Origin: Neoarius graeffei
Lineage: Eukaryota > Chordata > Actinopteri > Siluriformes > Ariidae
NCBI RefSeq assembly: GCF_027579695.1
Contig: NC_083592.1
Coordinates: 30,012,961-30,076,960 of the forward strand
Length of the DNA: 64,000 nt
Reading direction: 5' to 3'
Under the pieces are notes generated by a model. The model did not search any database, was not told where the DNA came from, and was given only the letters and a program-made list of their open reading frames with translations. Positions 1 to 10,097 of this stretch are shown here, one piece after another (the stretch's first letter is position 1; each line of letters begins with the position of its first letter). The position numbers and the translations under genes were made by a program.

Positions 1-165
1 CATTAGTCATGAACAATGGTAACTACTCTCTTTTGTGTTATTTTTGACAGAAGTAAAATTCATACATGAACAAATTTTGGCTAGTTGATTTTCTGTTTGG
101 CTAGTTACTTTGGAAGGTAACTAGTCTGGCTGGCTGGTGAAAAAATATATGAATTTCGAGCCCTG
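1..165. mobile_element. possible hAT element end (fragment)
   Basis: No coding signal. On the minus strand the segment begins CAGGGCTCGAAATTC (152-165), which resembles hAT-type terminal inverted repeats. The other end lies outside the window, so this is only a suggestion. It abuts the truncated 5' end of the following Tc1 element. Confidence 0.25.
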
Positions 166-1613
166 GTCATTTATTTATTGAGGAAAATGATCCAATATTA
201 CATATCTGTGAGTGGCAAAAGTATGTGAACCTCTAGGATTAGCAGTTAATTTGAAAGTGAAATTAGAGTCAGGTGTTTTCAATCAATGGGATGACAATCA
301 GGTGTGAGTGGGCACCCTGTTTTATTTAAAGAACAGGGATCTATCAAAGTCTGATCTTCACAACACATGTTTGTGGAAGTGTATCATGGCCCAAACAAAG
401 GAGATTTCTGAGGACCTCAGAAAAAGCATTGTTGATGCTCATCAGGCTGGAAAAGGTTACAAAACCATCTCTAAAGAGTTTGGACTCCACCAATCCACAG
501 TCAGACAGATTGTGTACAAATGGAGGAAATTCAAGACCATTATTACCCTCCCCAGGAGAGGTCAACCAACAAAGATCACTCCAAGAGCAAGGCGTGTAAT
601 AGTCGGCGAGGTCACAAAGGACCCCAGGGTAACTTCTAAGCAACTGAAGGCCTCTCTCACATTGGCTAATGTTCATGAGTCCATCATCAGGAGAACACTG
701 AACAACAATGGTGTGCATGGCAGGGTTGCAAGGAGAAAACCACTCACTGCTCTCCAAAAAGAATGTTACTGCTCGTCTGCAGTTTGCTAAAGGTCATGTG
801 GACAAGCCAGAAGGCTGTTGGAAAAATCTTTTGTGGACGGATGAGACCAAAATAGAAGTTTTTGGTTTAAATGAGAAGCGTTATGTTTGGAGAAAGAAAA
901 ACACTGTATTCTAGCATAAGAACCTTATCTCATCTGTGAAACATGGTGGTGGTAGTGTCATGGTTTGGGCCTGTTTTGCTGCATCTGGGCCAGGATGGCT
1001 TGCCATCATTGATGGAACAATGAATTCTGAATTATACCAGCGAATTCTAAAGGAAAATGTCAGGACATCTGTCCATGAACTGAATCTCAAGAGAAGGTGG
1101 GCCATGCAGCAAGACAACGACTCTAAGCACACAAGTCGTTCTACCAAAGAATGGCATAAAGTTAATGTTTTGGAATGGCCAAGTAAAAGTCCTGAGCTTA
1201 ATCCAATGGAAATGTTGTGGAAGGACCTGAAGCGAGCAGTTCATGTGAGGAAACCGACCAACGTCCCAGAGTTGAAGCTGTTCTGTACGGAGGAATGGGC
1301 TAAAATTCCTCCAAGCTGGTGTGCAGGACTGATCAGCAGTTACCGGAAATGTTTAGTTGCAGTTATTGCTGCACAAGGGGGTCACACCAGATACTGAAAG
1401 CAAAGGTTCACATACTTTTGCCACTCACAGGTATGTAATATTGGATTATTTTCCTCAATAAATAAATGACCAAGTATAATATTTTGTCTCATTTGTTTAA
1501 CTGGGTTCTCTTTATCTACTTTTCGGACTTGTTTGAAAATCTGATGATATTTAGGTCATTTATGCAGAAATATAGAAAATTCTAAAGGGTTCACAAACTT
1601 TCAAGTACCACTG
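165..1613 (+). mobile_element. Tc1/mariner element, 5'-truncated
   Basis: The right terminal inverted repeat is intact and ends ...AAGTACCACTG followed by TA (1614-1615), the Tc1 target dinucleotide. The left side starts only at the inner part of the inverted repeat (TGGTCATTTATTTATTG), so the outer left end is lost. The same family is present, complete at both ends, at 46,455-52,996 on the other strand. The element carries a broken transposase gene and cannot be mobile on its own. Confidence 0.9.
386..1397 (+). pseudogene. Tc1-like transposase, frameshifted
   Basis: DDE transposase of the Tc1/mariner superfamily, the nuclear enzyme that cuts and pastes the element at TA dinucleotides. The start ATG at 386 opens MAQTKEISEDLRK followed by the helix-turn-helix DNA-binding region; the first frame runs to a TAA at 788-790. 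The matching continuation is in another frame from about 745 (LLSKKNVTARLQFAKGHVD), so there is a frameshift near there. The catalytic region shows WTDETK (first Asp), QQDND (second Asp) and ELNPMEMLWKDLK (Glu). A premature TAG lies at 912-914. The C-terminus IAAQGGHTRY is typical of fish Tc1 elements. Non-functional. Confidence 0.92.
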
Positions 1614-1615
1614 TA

Positions 1616-2158
1616 ATTGTAGTTTTTTACTAAAACTTGAAAATGCTGTTGGAAAGTGGTTTAGCACACTAAAATGGCGACTGCACAACAATAGACAGAC
1701 TCGGCAACATTAACGGAGCAGATGTAGTAATTTTGTGTTAAGAGTTATTGTGAATGTGTTTGTTTAGGAACAAAGCAAAATATTTGGTTTTTGTTAAGAG
1801 AATGTAACAAGAACAAAAGTGGTTATATTGCCTTTAGAGTAATTTTTTTTTTTTTTTGACTAAGCTGTGATAACAGTTTTCATTTCTCATGTACTGTGAA
1901 GATGTACTAAATCAGAATTCAAGAGTATTTGGTTATATATGTTTAATTTTAAGAGAATGTGTTTCCTGGGAATACTGAAGTAATGTGAATGTGTTGAATG
2001 GGTCCAAGTTGCCTAATTGAGTTATTGTTTTGTTACTGGAAATGAACATGTGAAGGAATTGTTGCTATTGTAGCACAATGTAGTTAAGTGGCTATGTTAT
2101 GCAAAACAGGACTGAAGCCAAGCCCATTTAGTACAACAGATATGTTGATACTTCAAGT
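1616..2158. other. no recognised feature
   Basis: AT-rich stretch with a short poly-T run near 1846. I see no convincing reading frame, inverted repeat or known repeat in it. Confidence 0.4.
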
Positions 2159-2339
2159 ATGTTTATAAGGAAGAATACATTTTCCTGCTGTGAACACCAG
2201 CTGAACGTGTGTGTCTCTTCTATTCTGTATCACAGTCATACAGCAGGTTTGTCACCAGCCCAGGTACCCCTAGGCCTGAGGCCAGCAACAATAATGTGCT
2301 CTGCCACATTGCAAATATTGTTCAGGAATGATTTACAAA

Positions 2340-2560
2340 AGTTCATGGTGTTGACTTGGCCTCCAAATTCCCGAGATCTCAATCCGATCAAGCATCTGTG
2401 GGATGTGCTGGACAAACAAGTCCGATCCATGGAGGCCTCACCTCACAACTTACAGGAATAAAAGGATTTGCTGCTAACGTTTTGGTGCCAGGTACCACAG
2501 CACACCTTCAGAGGTACTGTAGAGTCCATGCCTTGATGTGGATAAGGCACTGTGGATAAG
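2340..2560 (+). pseudogene. Tc1-like transposase C-terminal remnant
   Basis: Reads VLTWPPNSRDLNPIKHLWDV, the region around the third catalytic residue of a Tc1-type transposase (normally D-L-N-P-I-E-H-L-W); the Glu is here Lys. A stop follows at about 2459, after which weaker similarity continues (LLLTFWCQVPQHTF). It belongs to a different Tc1 subfamily from the element at 165-1613. No ends were recognised. Confidence 0.75.
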
Positions 2561-2739
2561 ACAGCAAAATAAAGTCTTAAAAGAGCAGAGATCGATTTGC
2601 AAATGAGCAAGGCAGAAGCAAAAACTTAATAAAAAATGGTTAAACATAATGTATAATAATAAAAACAGGATTTATGGAAATACTGCTTACATTGCCCATA
2701 ATAATACAAACAATATTTAATGACTTACTGCTCTTAATT

Positions 2740-2935
2740 AAAAAAGCATTAATAAGTCCGGAGACAGCACAGCATGTTCTATCACACTGCGAAGTATAAT
2801 ATATCACACAAAGATATGAAGACACACTGGAACAAACCAGATATAATGATTTTACATTAAAAAGCCTACATAGTTCAGGAATGAATATCTTATGGAAAAC
2901 ATTTTCAGTCCTTAACATTTTCAAAGTTATATAAT
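2740..2935 (+). pseudogene. possible LINE reverse-transcriptase C-terminal scrap
   Basis: The plus strand can be read with frame changes as ETAQHVLSHC... then YEDTLEQTRYNDFTLKSL and WKTFSVLNIFKVI, which recalls the tail of L2/CR1-type ORF2 proteins. It is too decayed for a firm call. Confidence 0.3.
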
Positions 2936-2939
2936 TTTG

Positions 2940-3925
2940 AATCCTTTTTATATTTAAAATTTTTTAAGTATAATTCGTAAAGCTCTGTATGGTGGTAATG
3001 CAGCATAAGCCGGGCTGCCAACTGCCATAAACAGTAACTGATGTTACTAAGCATTGTTTATTTGGTTGTTTTTGGGGAGCTTGGTGTTGCGAGACCATGT
3101 TAGAAACAGAAATATAGCAAATTAAATTTAATATGAAACTCTCATGTTTGTTTTGATTAAATTGACAAAGGATGGCCGTTGTACTTTTTGGAAAATATTT
3201 GCCTTTTTCAAAAATGCAGCACTGGCAGAAATAGGGGTATAGTAGGAGTCCATTTCTGTCCCCCAAGGTACAATCTACACTAATGTACCCCCTAGGGCTC
3301 ATTGGACCTCAAGGTGTCCAGAAAGGTACGTATATGTTCCCAAACAATATATAAAGGGTACAAATGCGTATCTTAGAGGACACTGCCCCAGGGACAAGCC
3401 AGTGTACCTGTAAATATACAATAATGGACTTTATTTTCTGAGAGTGAGAGAAGATTGAATGTACAGCAAGTCATTAAGCTTGTTCCCAACAAACCGGAAG
3501 ATGATGAGTTTGGAAATTTTTTTCATCAGACCTGGAGCGTGAACGATCAGATAATGAAGATACAACGTTTTTCTAGCTGACTTAAGGTAAGGCAAACTTC
3601 TCAGGAAAATATATTGCTTGCAAAAAGATGAATTTGGATAATTTTTCTATTCCTTACTTGTACAAATAACCTGAAAGATATGAAGACCATGGTTTAAAAA
3701 AAAATGCATCTAGCCATGGCCTGAGTAATAATGTGGACAACAGTTTGGAAAACTGATTTCTGGTCCAGAATGCTTTTTTGTGTCTGGATGTGCCTTTTGC
3801 CAGTCATTTTATAAACACTTTATTGACCACTGTAGATACTGGGAGCGGAGCTTCTTGAGCATTCGTGGGAATCATTCAAATGCTGAAGCAACTTAACTGT
3901 TAGAGAACTAATCATGAAAAAGACT
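2940..3925. other. no gene recognised
   Basis: Mixed sequence without a supported reading frame. About 3,250-3,450 (around GGACACTGCCCCAGGGAC) looks like an interspersed repeat end but I cannot place it in a family. The right edge is the SINE target duplication at 3,915-3,925. Confidence 0.35.
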
Positions 3926-4303
3926 CATCTCATCTCATCATCTCTAGCCGCTTTATCCTTCTACAGGGTCGCAGGCAAGCTGGAGCCTATCCCTACGGGC
4001 GACTACGGGCGAAAGGCGGGGTACACCCTGGACAAGTCGCCAGGTCATCACAGGGCTGACACATAGACACAGACAACCATTCACACTCACATTCACACCT
4101 ACGGTCAATTTAGAGTCACCAGTTAACCTAACCTGCATGTCTTTGGACTGTGGGGGAAACCGGAGCACCCGGAGGAAACCCACGCGGACACGGGGAGAAC
4201 ATGCAAACTCCACACAGAAAGGCCCTCGCCGGCCCCAGGGCTCGAACCCAGGACCTTCTTGCTGTGAGGCGACAGCGCTAACCACTACACCACCGTGCCG
4301 CCC
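3926..4303 (-). mobile_element. tRNA-derived SINE (young subfamily), full length
   Basis: Read on the minus strand it starts GGCGGCACGGTGGTGTAGTG, contains A-box-like TAGTGGTTAGC and B-box-like GGTTCGAGCCC of an internal RNA polymerase III promoter, and ends in a (GATGA)-type tail. It is flanked by an 11-bp target duplication TGAAAAAGACT (3,915-3,925 and 4,304-4,314). Confidence 0.92.
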
Positions 4304-4446
4304 TGAAAAAGACTCTTGCTTTGTAAATCAGCTGTTCATATCTGTCATTTTTATGCCTAAACGTGGAGCTCCTATCTGTTTCTGGGTTGTAGAATTTTCT
4401 TATATCATAGCCAGCCTCTTTTGTTTTATTCCTTTACCGCCTATAA

Positions 4447-5035
4447 CACTGACCACTAGGCGGCGTGTATGACTGGTAATTACTAACACTGACCACTAGG
4501 CGGCGTAGATGACTAGTAATTACTAACACTGGCCACAAGGCGGCGTGTATGACTGGTAATTACTAACACTGGCCACAAGGCGGCGTGTATGACTGGTAAT
4601 TACTAACACTGACCACTAGGCGGCGTAGATGACTGGTAATTACTAACACTGGCCACAAGGCGGCGTGTATGACTGGTAATTACTAACACTGACCACTAGG
4701 CGGCGTAGATGATTAGTAATTACTAACACTGGCCACAAGGCGGCATGTATGACTGGTAATTACTAACACTGGCCACAAGGCGGCGTGTATGACTGGTAAT
4801 TACTAACACTGGCCACAAGGCGGCGTGTATGACTGGTAATTACTAACACTGGCCACAAGGCGGCGTGTATGACTGGTAATTACTAACACTGGCCGCTAGG
4901 CGGCGTGTATGACTGTAATTACTAACACTGACCACTAGGCGGCGTGTGTGACTGGTAATTACTAACACTGGCCACAAGGCGGCGTGTATGACTGGTAATT
5001 ACTAACACTGGCCGCTAGGCGGTGTTTAGGGCCGG
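4447..5035. repeat. 40-bp minisatellite, array 1 (about 14-15 units)
   Basis: Tandem 40-bp units with the core TGGCCACAAGGCGGCGTGTA and the spacer TGACTGGTAATTACTAACAC. Variants at the core are CCACAAGG, CCACTAGG and CCGCTAGG. No unique spacers occur between units, so it is not CRISPR-like. The core resembles the CTCF motif. The same array type recurs at 9,430 and 16,206. Confidence 0.95.
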
Positions 5036-5930
5036 TAATTTTTTTGTGTGTATTTTATTTATACAAGAACACAACAATACAACCTCTCGTACAGGAAAAA
5101 AAAAAACAGCCATATTTCACAGACTTTTTTTTTTATAGTACAACAGTATAAACAGCAAAAAAATTAGGGGGCGTAATATTTTTTATTTAAAAAAAAAGTA
5201 GCTACACCATACAACTGGAAATAGGTTAAAACAATGACTTAGAAATCTGATGAGAAATACTTCCAGTCTTTTAAACTAAGTAATACAGAATAGTACAATT
5301 TGAATTTTTTCATAAAACAGGAAAATGCGGGTTTGTTTCCTCTCCATTTGCTGCAATGGATGTGATATTTGGCTAAAAGTAAGACTATATTAACAACATT
5401 GGAGTTAGATGGGCTTAAATTATCCATATAAAATAAAATGTAAGTAATAACCAGTATCTGATATTCAATCAAAAAAGTTGAGTCCAATGGTATGAAAAGA
5501 TCAAATGCTCCAGGGCTTCGCCATCAGAATTACAAAAGGTGGACAAATTAACGACAAATTTAAATCTTCTCTTAAGAAATTGGGCTACTGGATATATATT
5601 ATTGATTCTTTTAAAGTGAGTCTCTTTGCCTTTAGGTGGAATAGGCCACTTTATGAATTTTGAATGAGTGTTAGTCATAATGGATTGATTGTCTATATTA
5701 GGCAATTTCTTGAAAAAAATCTGTGCTATAATCATGGTAAATCTTTTGTTTTATAGCATTAAGTCATTTGTTGTTGCACTTACCATCTATTAAATTGCAG
5801 ACATTCACTTTTAAAGCTGGTAATGATGTTGTCGCGTCAGAGTATAAAAGGGTATTTCTGATTAACTAAACCAGAGATAAAGGGATCACTCTGCAAACCT
5901 TATTGAAATCCCTATCGGAACACCACATAT
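5036..5930 (-). mobile_element. L1-like LINE, 3' portion
   Basis: Minus-strand LINE tail that joins array 1 at the same point as the L1 at 9,793 joins array 2. It includes an AT-rich 3' untranslated region (5,036-5,238) and the C-terminal part of ORF2. It is cut off at about 5,930 by another repeat. This copy keeps about 455 bp (about 5,341-5,795) that the second copy lacks. Confidence 0.75.
5239..5735 (-). pseudogene. L1-like ORF2p C-terminal fragment
   Basis: Two overlapping minus-strand frames encode a LINE ORF2 C-terminus: NIDNQSIMTNTHSKFIKWP, then LSTFCNSDGEALEHLIFSY, which matches the zinc-knuckle-like cysteine/histidine region (C...E-x-L-E-H-L-F-x-x-C) near the end of L1 ORF2, followed by LLLAKYHIHCSKWRGNKPAF. 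A frame change between the two parts and loss of the second Cys mark it as dead. Confidence 0.65.
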
Positions 5931-5935
5931 ATTTC

Positions 5936-6172
5936 TGGTGCAGTCAGGGGTTAAGTACTTTGCTCAAGGGCACTTCAGCCCAAGGCCACCCCACGTTAAC
6001 CTAACTGCATGTCTTTGAACTGTGGGGGAAACCAGAGCACCCAGAGGAAACCCACACTGACACGGGGAGAACATGCAAACTCCACATAGAAAGGTCCCTG
6101 CCAGTCGCTGGGCTCAAACCCAGAACCTTCTTGCTGTGAGGCGACAGTGCTAACCACCATGCTGCCCATAGA
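5936..6172 (-). mobile_element. second SINE type, partial
   Basis: Minus-strand SINE with the same tRNA-like head as the common family (GGGCAGCATGGTGGTTAGC) but a different body: after the shared middle it reads TTAACGTGGGGTGGCCTTGG and goes toward CTTAACCCCTGACTG. The full form of this type is at 45,771-46,141. The tail is missing here. Confidence 0.75.
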
Positions 6173-6378
6173 AGAAGATACAGTGAGGATAAGGAGCAGC
6201 CAGAAACCACAATCCTGACACGAGAGAAGGAGGGATCACTATACATGTTCAAGATCACCACAAGCTCTACCAGTAGAGCCACACCACAGTTCTGAGGCAT
6301 GGAAAACTGCAAACGAATTACTTCTGAGCCATGGAAAACTGCAAACAGTGCCACACACATCTTTAGCTTTCTGTCCTA

Positions 6379-6616
6379 CACTGCAAAAACATTGAAAACT
6401 GAATTTGAGGAGAAAATTATTTCATACTAGTTAAATTATCTTGCTGCATGGACAGAGAATTTTACTTGACAAGACATCTTGGAATAAATTGGTTACAATC
6501 TAGAACTAGTTTTAATAATCTGAGTTGGTGTCTTGTATTCTTCTAATAGGAAATGCTAGATCATTTCAGTGATATTCAAGATATTCTAACTTGCCGAGAT
6601 ATCATTTTTTGCAGTG
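6379..6616. mobile_element. short MITE with CACTGCAAAAA ends
   Basis: About 240 bp with inverted termini CACTGCAAAAAC (6,379) and TTTTTTGCAGTG (ending 6,616). No coding capacity. This looks like a small non-autonomous DNA transposon; the superfamily is not certain from the ends alone. Confidence 0.65.
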
Positions 6617-7494
6617 TACATCAGGAATCCAGGTAAGACACAACAAAAACACACTCCCCACAGGACCTTTTCAAATGATTTCTCAGCATGACCACAATGC
6701 TGAGACTTTGCACAAACGCAAACAAAAAAGCTGCAATATATCAGAAAATGGCCAAGAAATACAAATGGACTGACAAAAAGTTGATAAGCCGAACAAATTC
6801 ATTGGTCTCCTCATCTACCCATCATTGGTCTAACTGGACAATTGGAAAGGAAGTCACGTCTTGTCTGTGATACTTCTTCCCATTGTCATTCAGGACTTTG
6901 TTTTGGAAATTGCACCTCAGAGGTCCAAAGGAGGATGTCAAAAAGAAGGAAACTCCGCAACATGACATGAACATGACAACCTGTTCAGAATCAGGCTTCT
7001 GCTTGATGACATTTGCATTGCCTGCCAAGCTCATTAAAAACCAAAAAGGGAGCTGGCAGTTGATGAAAAAATGGTGAAGGGGAAAAAAAACCCGGGTGTG
7101 ACAAAATATACAGGGATTACGCCAACAAAATCAAGCTATTTGTTTTGGATAATTTGTGCGATGGTTCATCTTTTTCAGTGTGTATGCTGGCAAATCACAT
7201 GGTCGGAATATAAACATAATGACTCAGTCATGGAGCTTATAAAGCCATCATATCTAGGGAGTGGAAACCATATGCAATTATGTTGTTAAAGGCTTAAATG
7301 GTTACAATCTTTCCCATTTATGGAAGTGCTCAAAAAATACTATACTAGATAATAGCCAAACTGTCCTGTTTAAACAACAGTTTTTATGTGTTGACTATTT
7401 CCTTGTTTTGTAATCAAGTATTAAAGATTTACTTTGCTTCTTCTTGCTTATTTTCGACAGGTCAGGCAGTGAGGATGAAGACAGTAAAGCAACT
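6617..7494. other. no gene recognised
   Basis: Several short open frames with no recognisable domain and no matching repeat elsewhere in the window. Nothing I can support. Confidence 0.35.
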
Positions 7495-8084
7495 TTGAGC
7501 AGGTAAAAAACAGCTTCTTTCCAAAAGCCATAACCGCCCTGAACTCGGATATGCTCTGACTTTATAGTCTATTTTATTTTACTATTTTACTAATTTATAA
7601 ATGTGCAGTACTTTATAAGATGACTCTCTATGCAATACTTTTATAATGTGCAATACCAGTGCCGTATTATGCCAATGCGGTGCCCCTGGGCACTATACCT
7701 CAAGTGCCCCCCCCACCACCACCCTGCACGCACGCGTTCAGTAACCTCCTGCACACACTCACAAACCTTGCCCTTTGCTGTCAAAAATAGTAGCATATAC
7801 ATAAACAATAGTACACATAAACAAGGTCATTCTTCCTCATTGAAAATTTATTAAGTAGGCTACATCAGCCCATCAAATTCACTGAAAACAACCAACGATA
7901 TGCATGTAGGCATATTGAAATGTCTTATTCAAAAATGAGCAGCATATATTTGTATGTCTCAATAAAAACCTTCAAAGCATCCATACTCTATTCTATCCAT
8001 ATTAAAATGTCCCAATTCAAAATGTGTATCAATTCAAACAGCATCAGCAATTTAAACAGCATCCATCTATATACAATACAGCAT

Positions 8085-8142
8085 ATTCAAATGTGTCAAT
8101 TCAAAATGTTGTCCATAACATTTTGAATTGACACATTTGAAT
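8085..8142. repeat. perfect 26-bp inverted repeat with 6-nt loop
   Basis: Left arm 8,085-8,110 (begins ATTCAAATGTGTCAATTC), loop GTCCAT (8,111-8,116), right arm 8,117-8,142; the arms are exact reverse complements. Transcribed from either strand it would fold into a long stem. It lies in the hAT element, between its left end and the transposase remnant. Confidence 0.95.
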
Positions 8143-8209
8143 CCATAACACCCTCGTCTTCCTTCTCGTCACCATGGTGTGAACTGATCTCTACCTGGCT
8201 TAAAGTGGC

Positions 8210-8525
8210 TTCGCACATATCCTCCTCCCCCGGGTCTCCCTCGCTCCCATCTTCCTCAAGGGGATCCTCGTCGTCGCCGACCCCTCGGCTAACACTGGCT
8301 GTGGTTGTAGCATCTCCCCAGCTAGTGCTAGCAGGGCCATCTCCCTCACTAGCATCGCTGATTTCACTAGCTTCGGCTTCAGCGCTGGTAGTGACAGCAG
8401 TTGTCGATCGTTTTATTTAAAAAACGATCTAACACTGGAACATTTTTAATTGCAGCTACACGCCTGGAGTCTTTCTCTTTTTTTAATTTTCTCTTCGCAC
8501 AACCACTCAATTGATGTCTGTCCAT
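8210..8525 (-). pseudogene. hAT transposase N-terminal fragment
   Basis: From ATG at 8,525 the minus strand reads MDRHQLSGCAKRKLKKEK then VAAIKNVPVLDRFLNK, typical of the lysine-rich start of ZMYM-type/hAT transposases. A frame change near 8,395 is needed to continue into an acidic Ser/Glu/Asp-rich segment (SEGDG, GDDEDPLEED). A possible splice donor (GTAGAG) lies near 8,190. The catalytic domain is absent. The serine-rich plus-strand frame here is an antisense shadow. Confidence 0.6.
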
Positions 8526-8879
8526 TTTTCATTTCTACTGCGGTTTTTAAAAAATTGATACATTTCACCGTAGGTGGACTGGCTCAACTGACAGGTTGAG
8601 GAAAGGGGGGTTAATGGTCACATAGGCCACTCTTGCTCAGAATTATGATTATTGTTGTTGTTCTTATGAAATTAGTGTTCATAATGAATTATATATGACT
8701 ATTTAACAATGTCAAGTGTATAACCATTTTAAGTGTACAAACATTCACGAAAAAATATTTTTAAAGTTTCTGTCATGTGGTGCCCCCCTACTGGCTGTGA
8801 GTAGTTAGTGCCCCTGGGCACTGTGCCGCAGGCCCATATAGTTAATCCAGCCTTGTGCAATACCACACTCCAAAATGTG

Positions 8880-9030
8880 AAACGCAACACATGCACCTCA
8901 GGACTGTGCACCTTACACACAACACATACCGGTACATCTCAGGACTGTGCACCTTACACACAGCACATGCACCTCAGGACTGTGCACCTTACACACAGCA
9001 CATATACCTCAAGTCTGTGCACCTTACCTT
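8880..9030 (+). repeat. short tandem repeat of about 37-46 bp in a LINE untranslated region
   Basis: Four imperfect copies of a unit containing CACCTCAGGACTGTGCACCT separated by TACACACAACACAT-type sequence. It lies in the 3' untranslated part of the split LINE. A further diverged copy lies at about 9,168-9,190. Confidence 0.8.
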
Positions 9031-9429
9031 ACCTTGCAATAATTCATAATGTGTAATATTTTATCTTATAATGTGACTCTCTCGTGCAATAATTTACAAT
9101 GTGACTGTCACTGTGCAATACTTTATATGTGCAATACCTCACTCCATAATGTGTAACACAACACATACACCTCAGACTGTGCACCTTACCCCCCCTTTTT
9201 TTCTCTTCTCTCTTTTCCCTTCCCCCCTTCCTCTCTCTCCCTCTCTACACGCTGTTTGCACTGTTATTGGAGATGCTTTAATCTCATTGTACATGTGTAT
9301 AGTGACAATAAAGGCATTCTATTCTATAGATTTAGGCACGGCACTGCCTAAAAGCGGAGCTCCTATCCGTTTCTGGGTTGTAGAATTTTCTTATATCATA
9401 GCCAGCCTCTTTTGTTTTATTCCTTTACC

Positions 9430-9792
9430 GCCTATAACACTGACCACAAGGCGGTGTGTATGACTGGTAATTACTAACAATGTCCGCTAGGCGGCGTGTA
9501 TGACTGGTAATTACTAACACTGGCCATTAGGCGGTGTGAATGACTGGTAATTACTAACACTGGCCACAAGGCGGCGTGTATGACTAGTAATTACTAACAC
9601 TGGCCGCTAGGCGGCAGGTATGACTGGTAATTACTAACACTGGCCGCTAGGCGGCGTGTATGACTGGTAATTACTAACACTGGCCACAAGGCGGCGTGTA
9701 TGACTGGTAATTACTAACACTGGCCGCTAGACGGCGTGTATGACTGGTAATTACTAACACTGACCGCTAGGCGGCGTTTAGGACTGGTAATT
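9430..9792. repeat. 40-bp minisatellite, array 2 (about 9 units)
   Basis: Same unit as array 1. The 95 bp to its left (9,345-9,440, GGAGCTCCTATCCGTTTCTG...) also match the left flank of array 1 (4,355-4,447), so array plus flank form a larger repeated block. The last unit ends in AGGACTGGTAATT (9,780-9,792), which reappears with one change at 16,199-16,211 on the far side of the L1. Confidence 0.95.
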
Positions 9793-10097
9793 TTTTTTGT
9801 GTGTATTTTATTTATACAAGAACACAGCAATGCAATACAGTACAACCTCTCGTAGAGGAAAAAAACATAACCATATTTCACAGACCTTTTTTTATAGTAC
9901 AACAGTATAAACAGCAAAAAAAAAACCAGGGGGCGTAATATTTTTTATTTTAAAAAAAAGGAGCTACACCATACAACTGGAAATAGGTTAAAACATTGAC
10001 TTAGAAATCTGATGAGAAATACTTCCAGTCTTTTAAACTAAGTAATACAGAATAGTACAATTTGAATTTGTTCATAAAACAGGAAAATGAGGGTTTG

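Larger units (their letters stand above)
7657..8855 (-). mobile_element. hAT-like DNA transposon, internally deleted
   Basis: Flanked by the 8-bp duplication TGCAATAC (7,649-7,656 and 8,856-8,863), the hAT signature. Ends are CAGTGCCGTATTATG and, inverted, CAAGGCTGGATTAAC. Inner ends share GTGCCCCTGGGCAC. It holds an N-terminal transposase piece on the minus strand and the 26-bp hairpin at 8,085-8,142. It lies inside LINE 3' sequence. Confidence 0.85.
7495..9329 (+). mobile_element. non-LTR retrotransposon 3' end, split by a hAT element
   Basis: Before the hAT, the plus strand reads KNSFFPKAITALNSDM then stop (about 7,508-7,560), the end of a Rex-like LINE ORF2. After it, the untranslated region continues from 8,856 and ends GACAATAAAGGCATTCTATT at about 9,327, a typical LINE tail. 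The interruption at 7,657-8,855 carries its own 8-bp target duplication. Confidence 0.7.

Noticed and set aside
4447-5035. CRISPR-like regular repeats
   Set aside because: Units are contiguous 40-bp minisatellite repeats with no unique spacers, in a vertebrate genome.
8205-8420. Serine-rich plus-strand frame
   Set aside because: Antisense shadow of the acidic N-terminal segment of a hAT transposase on the minus strand.
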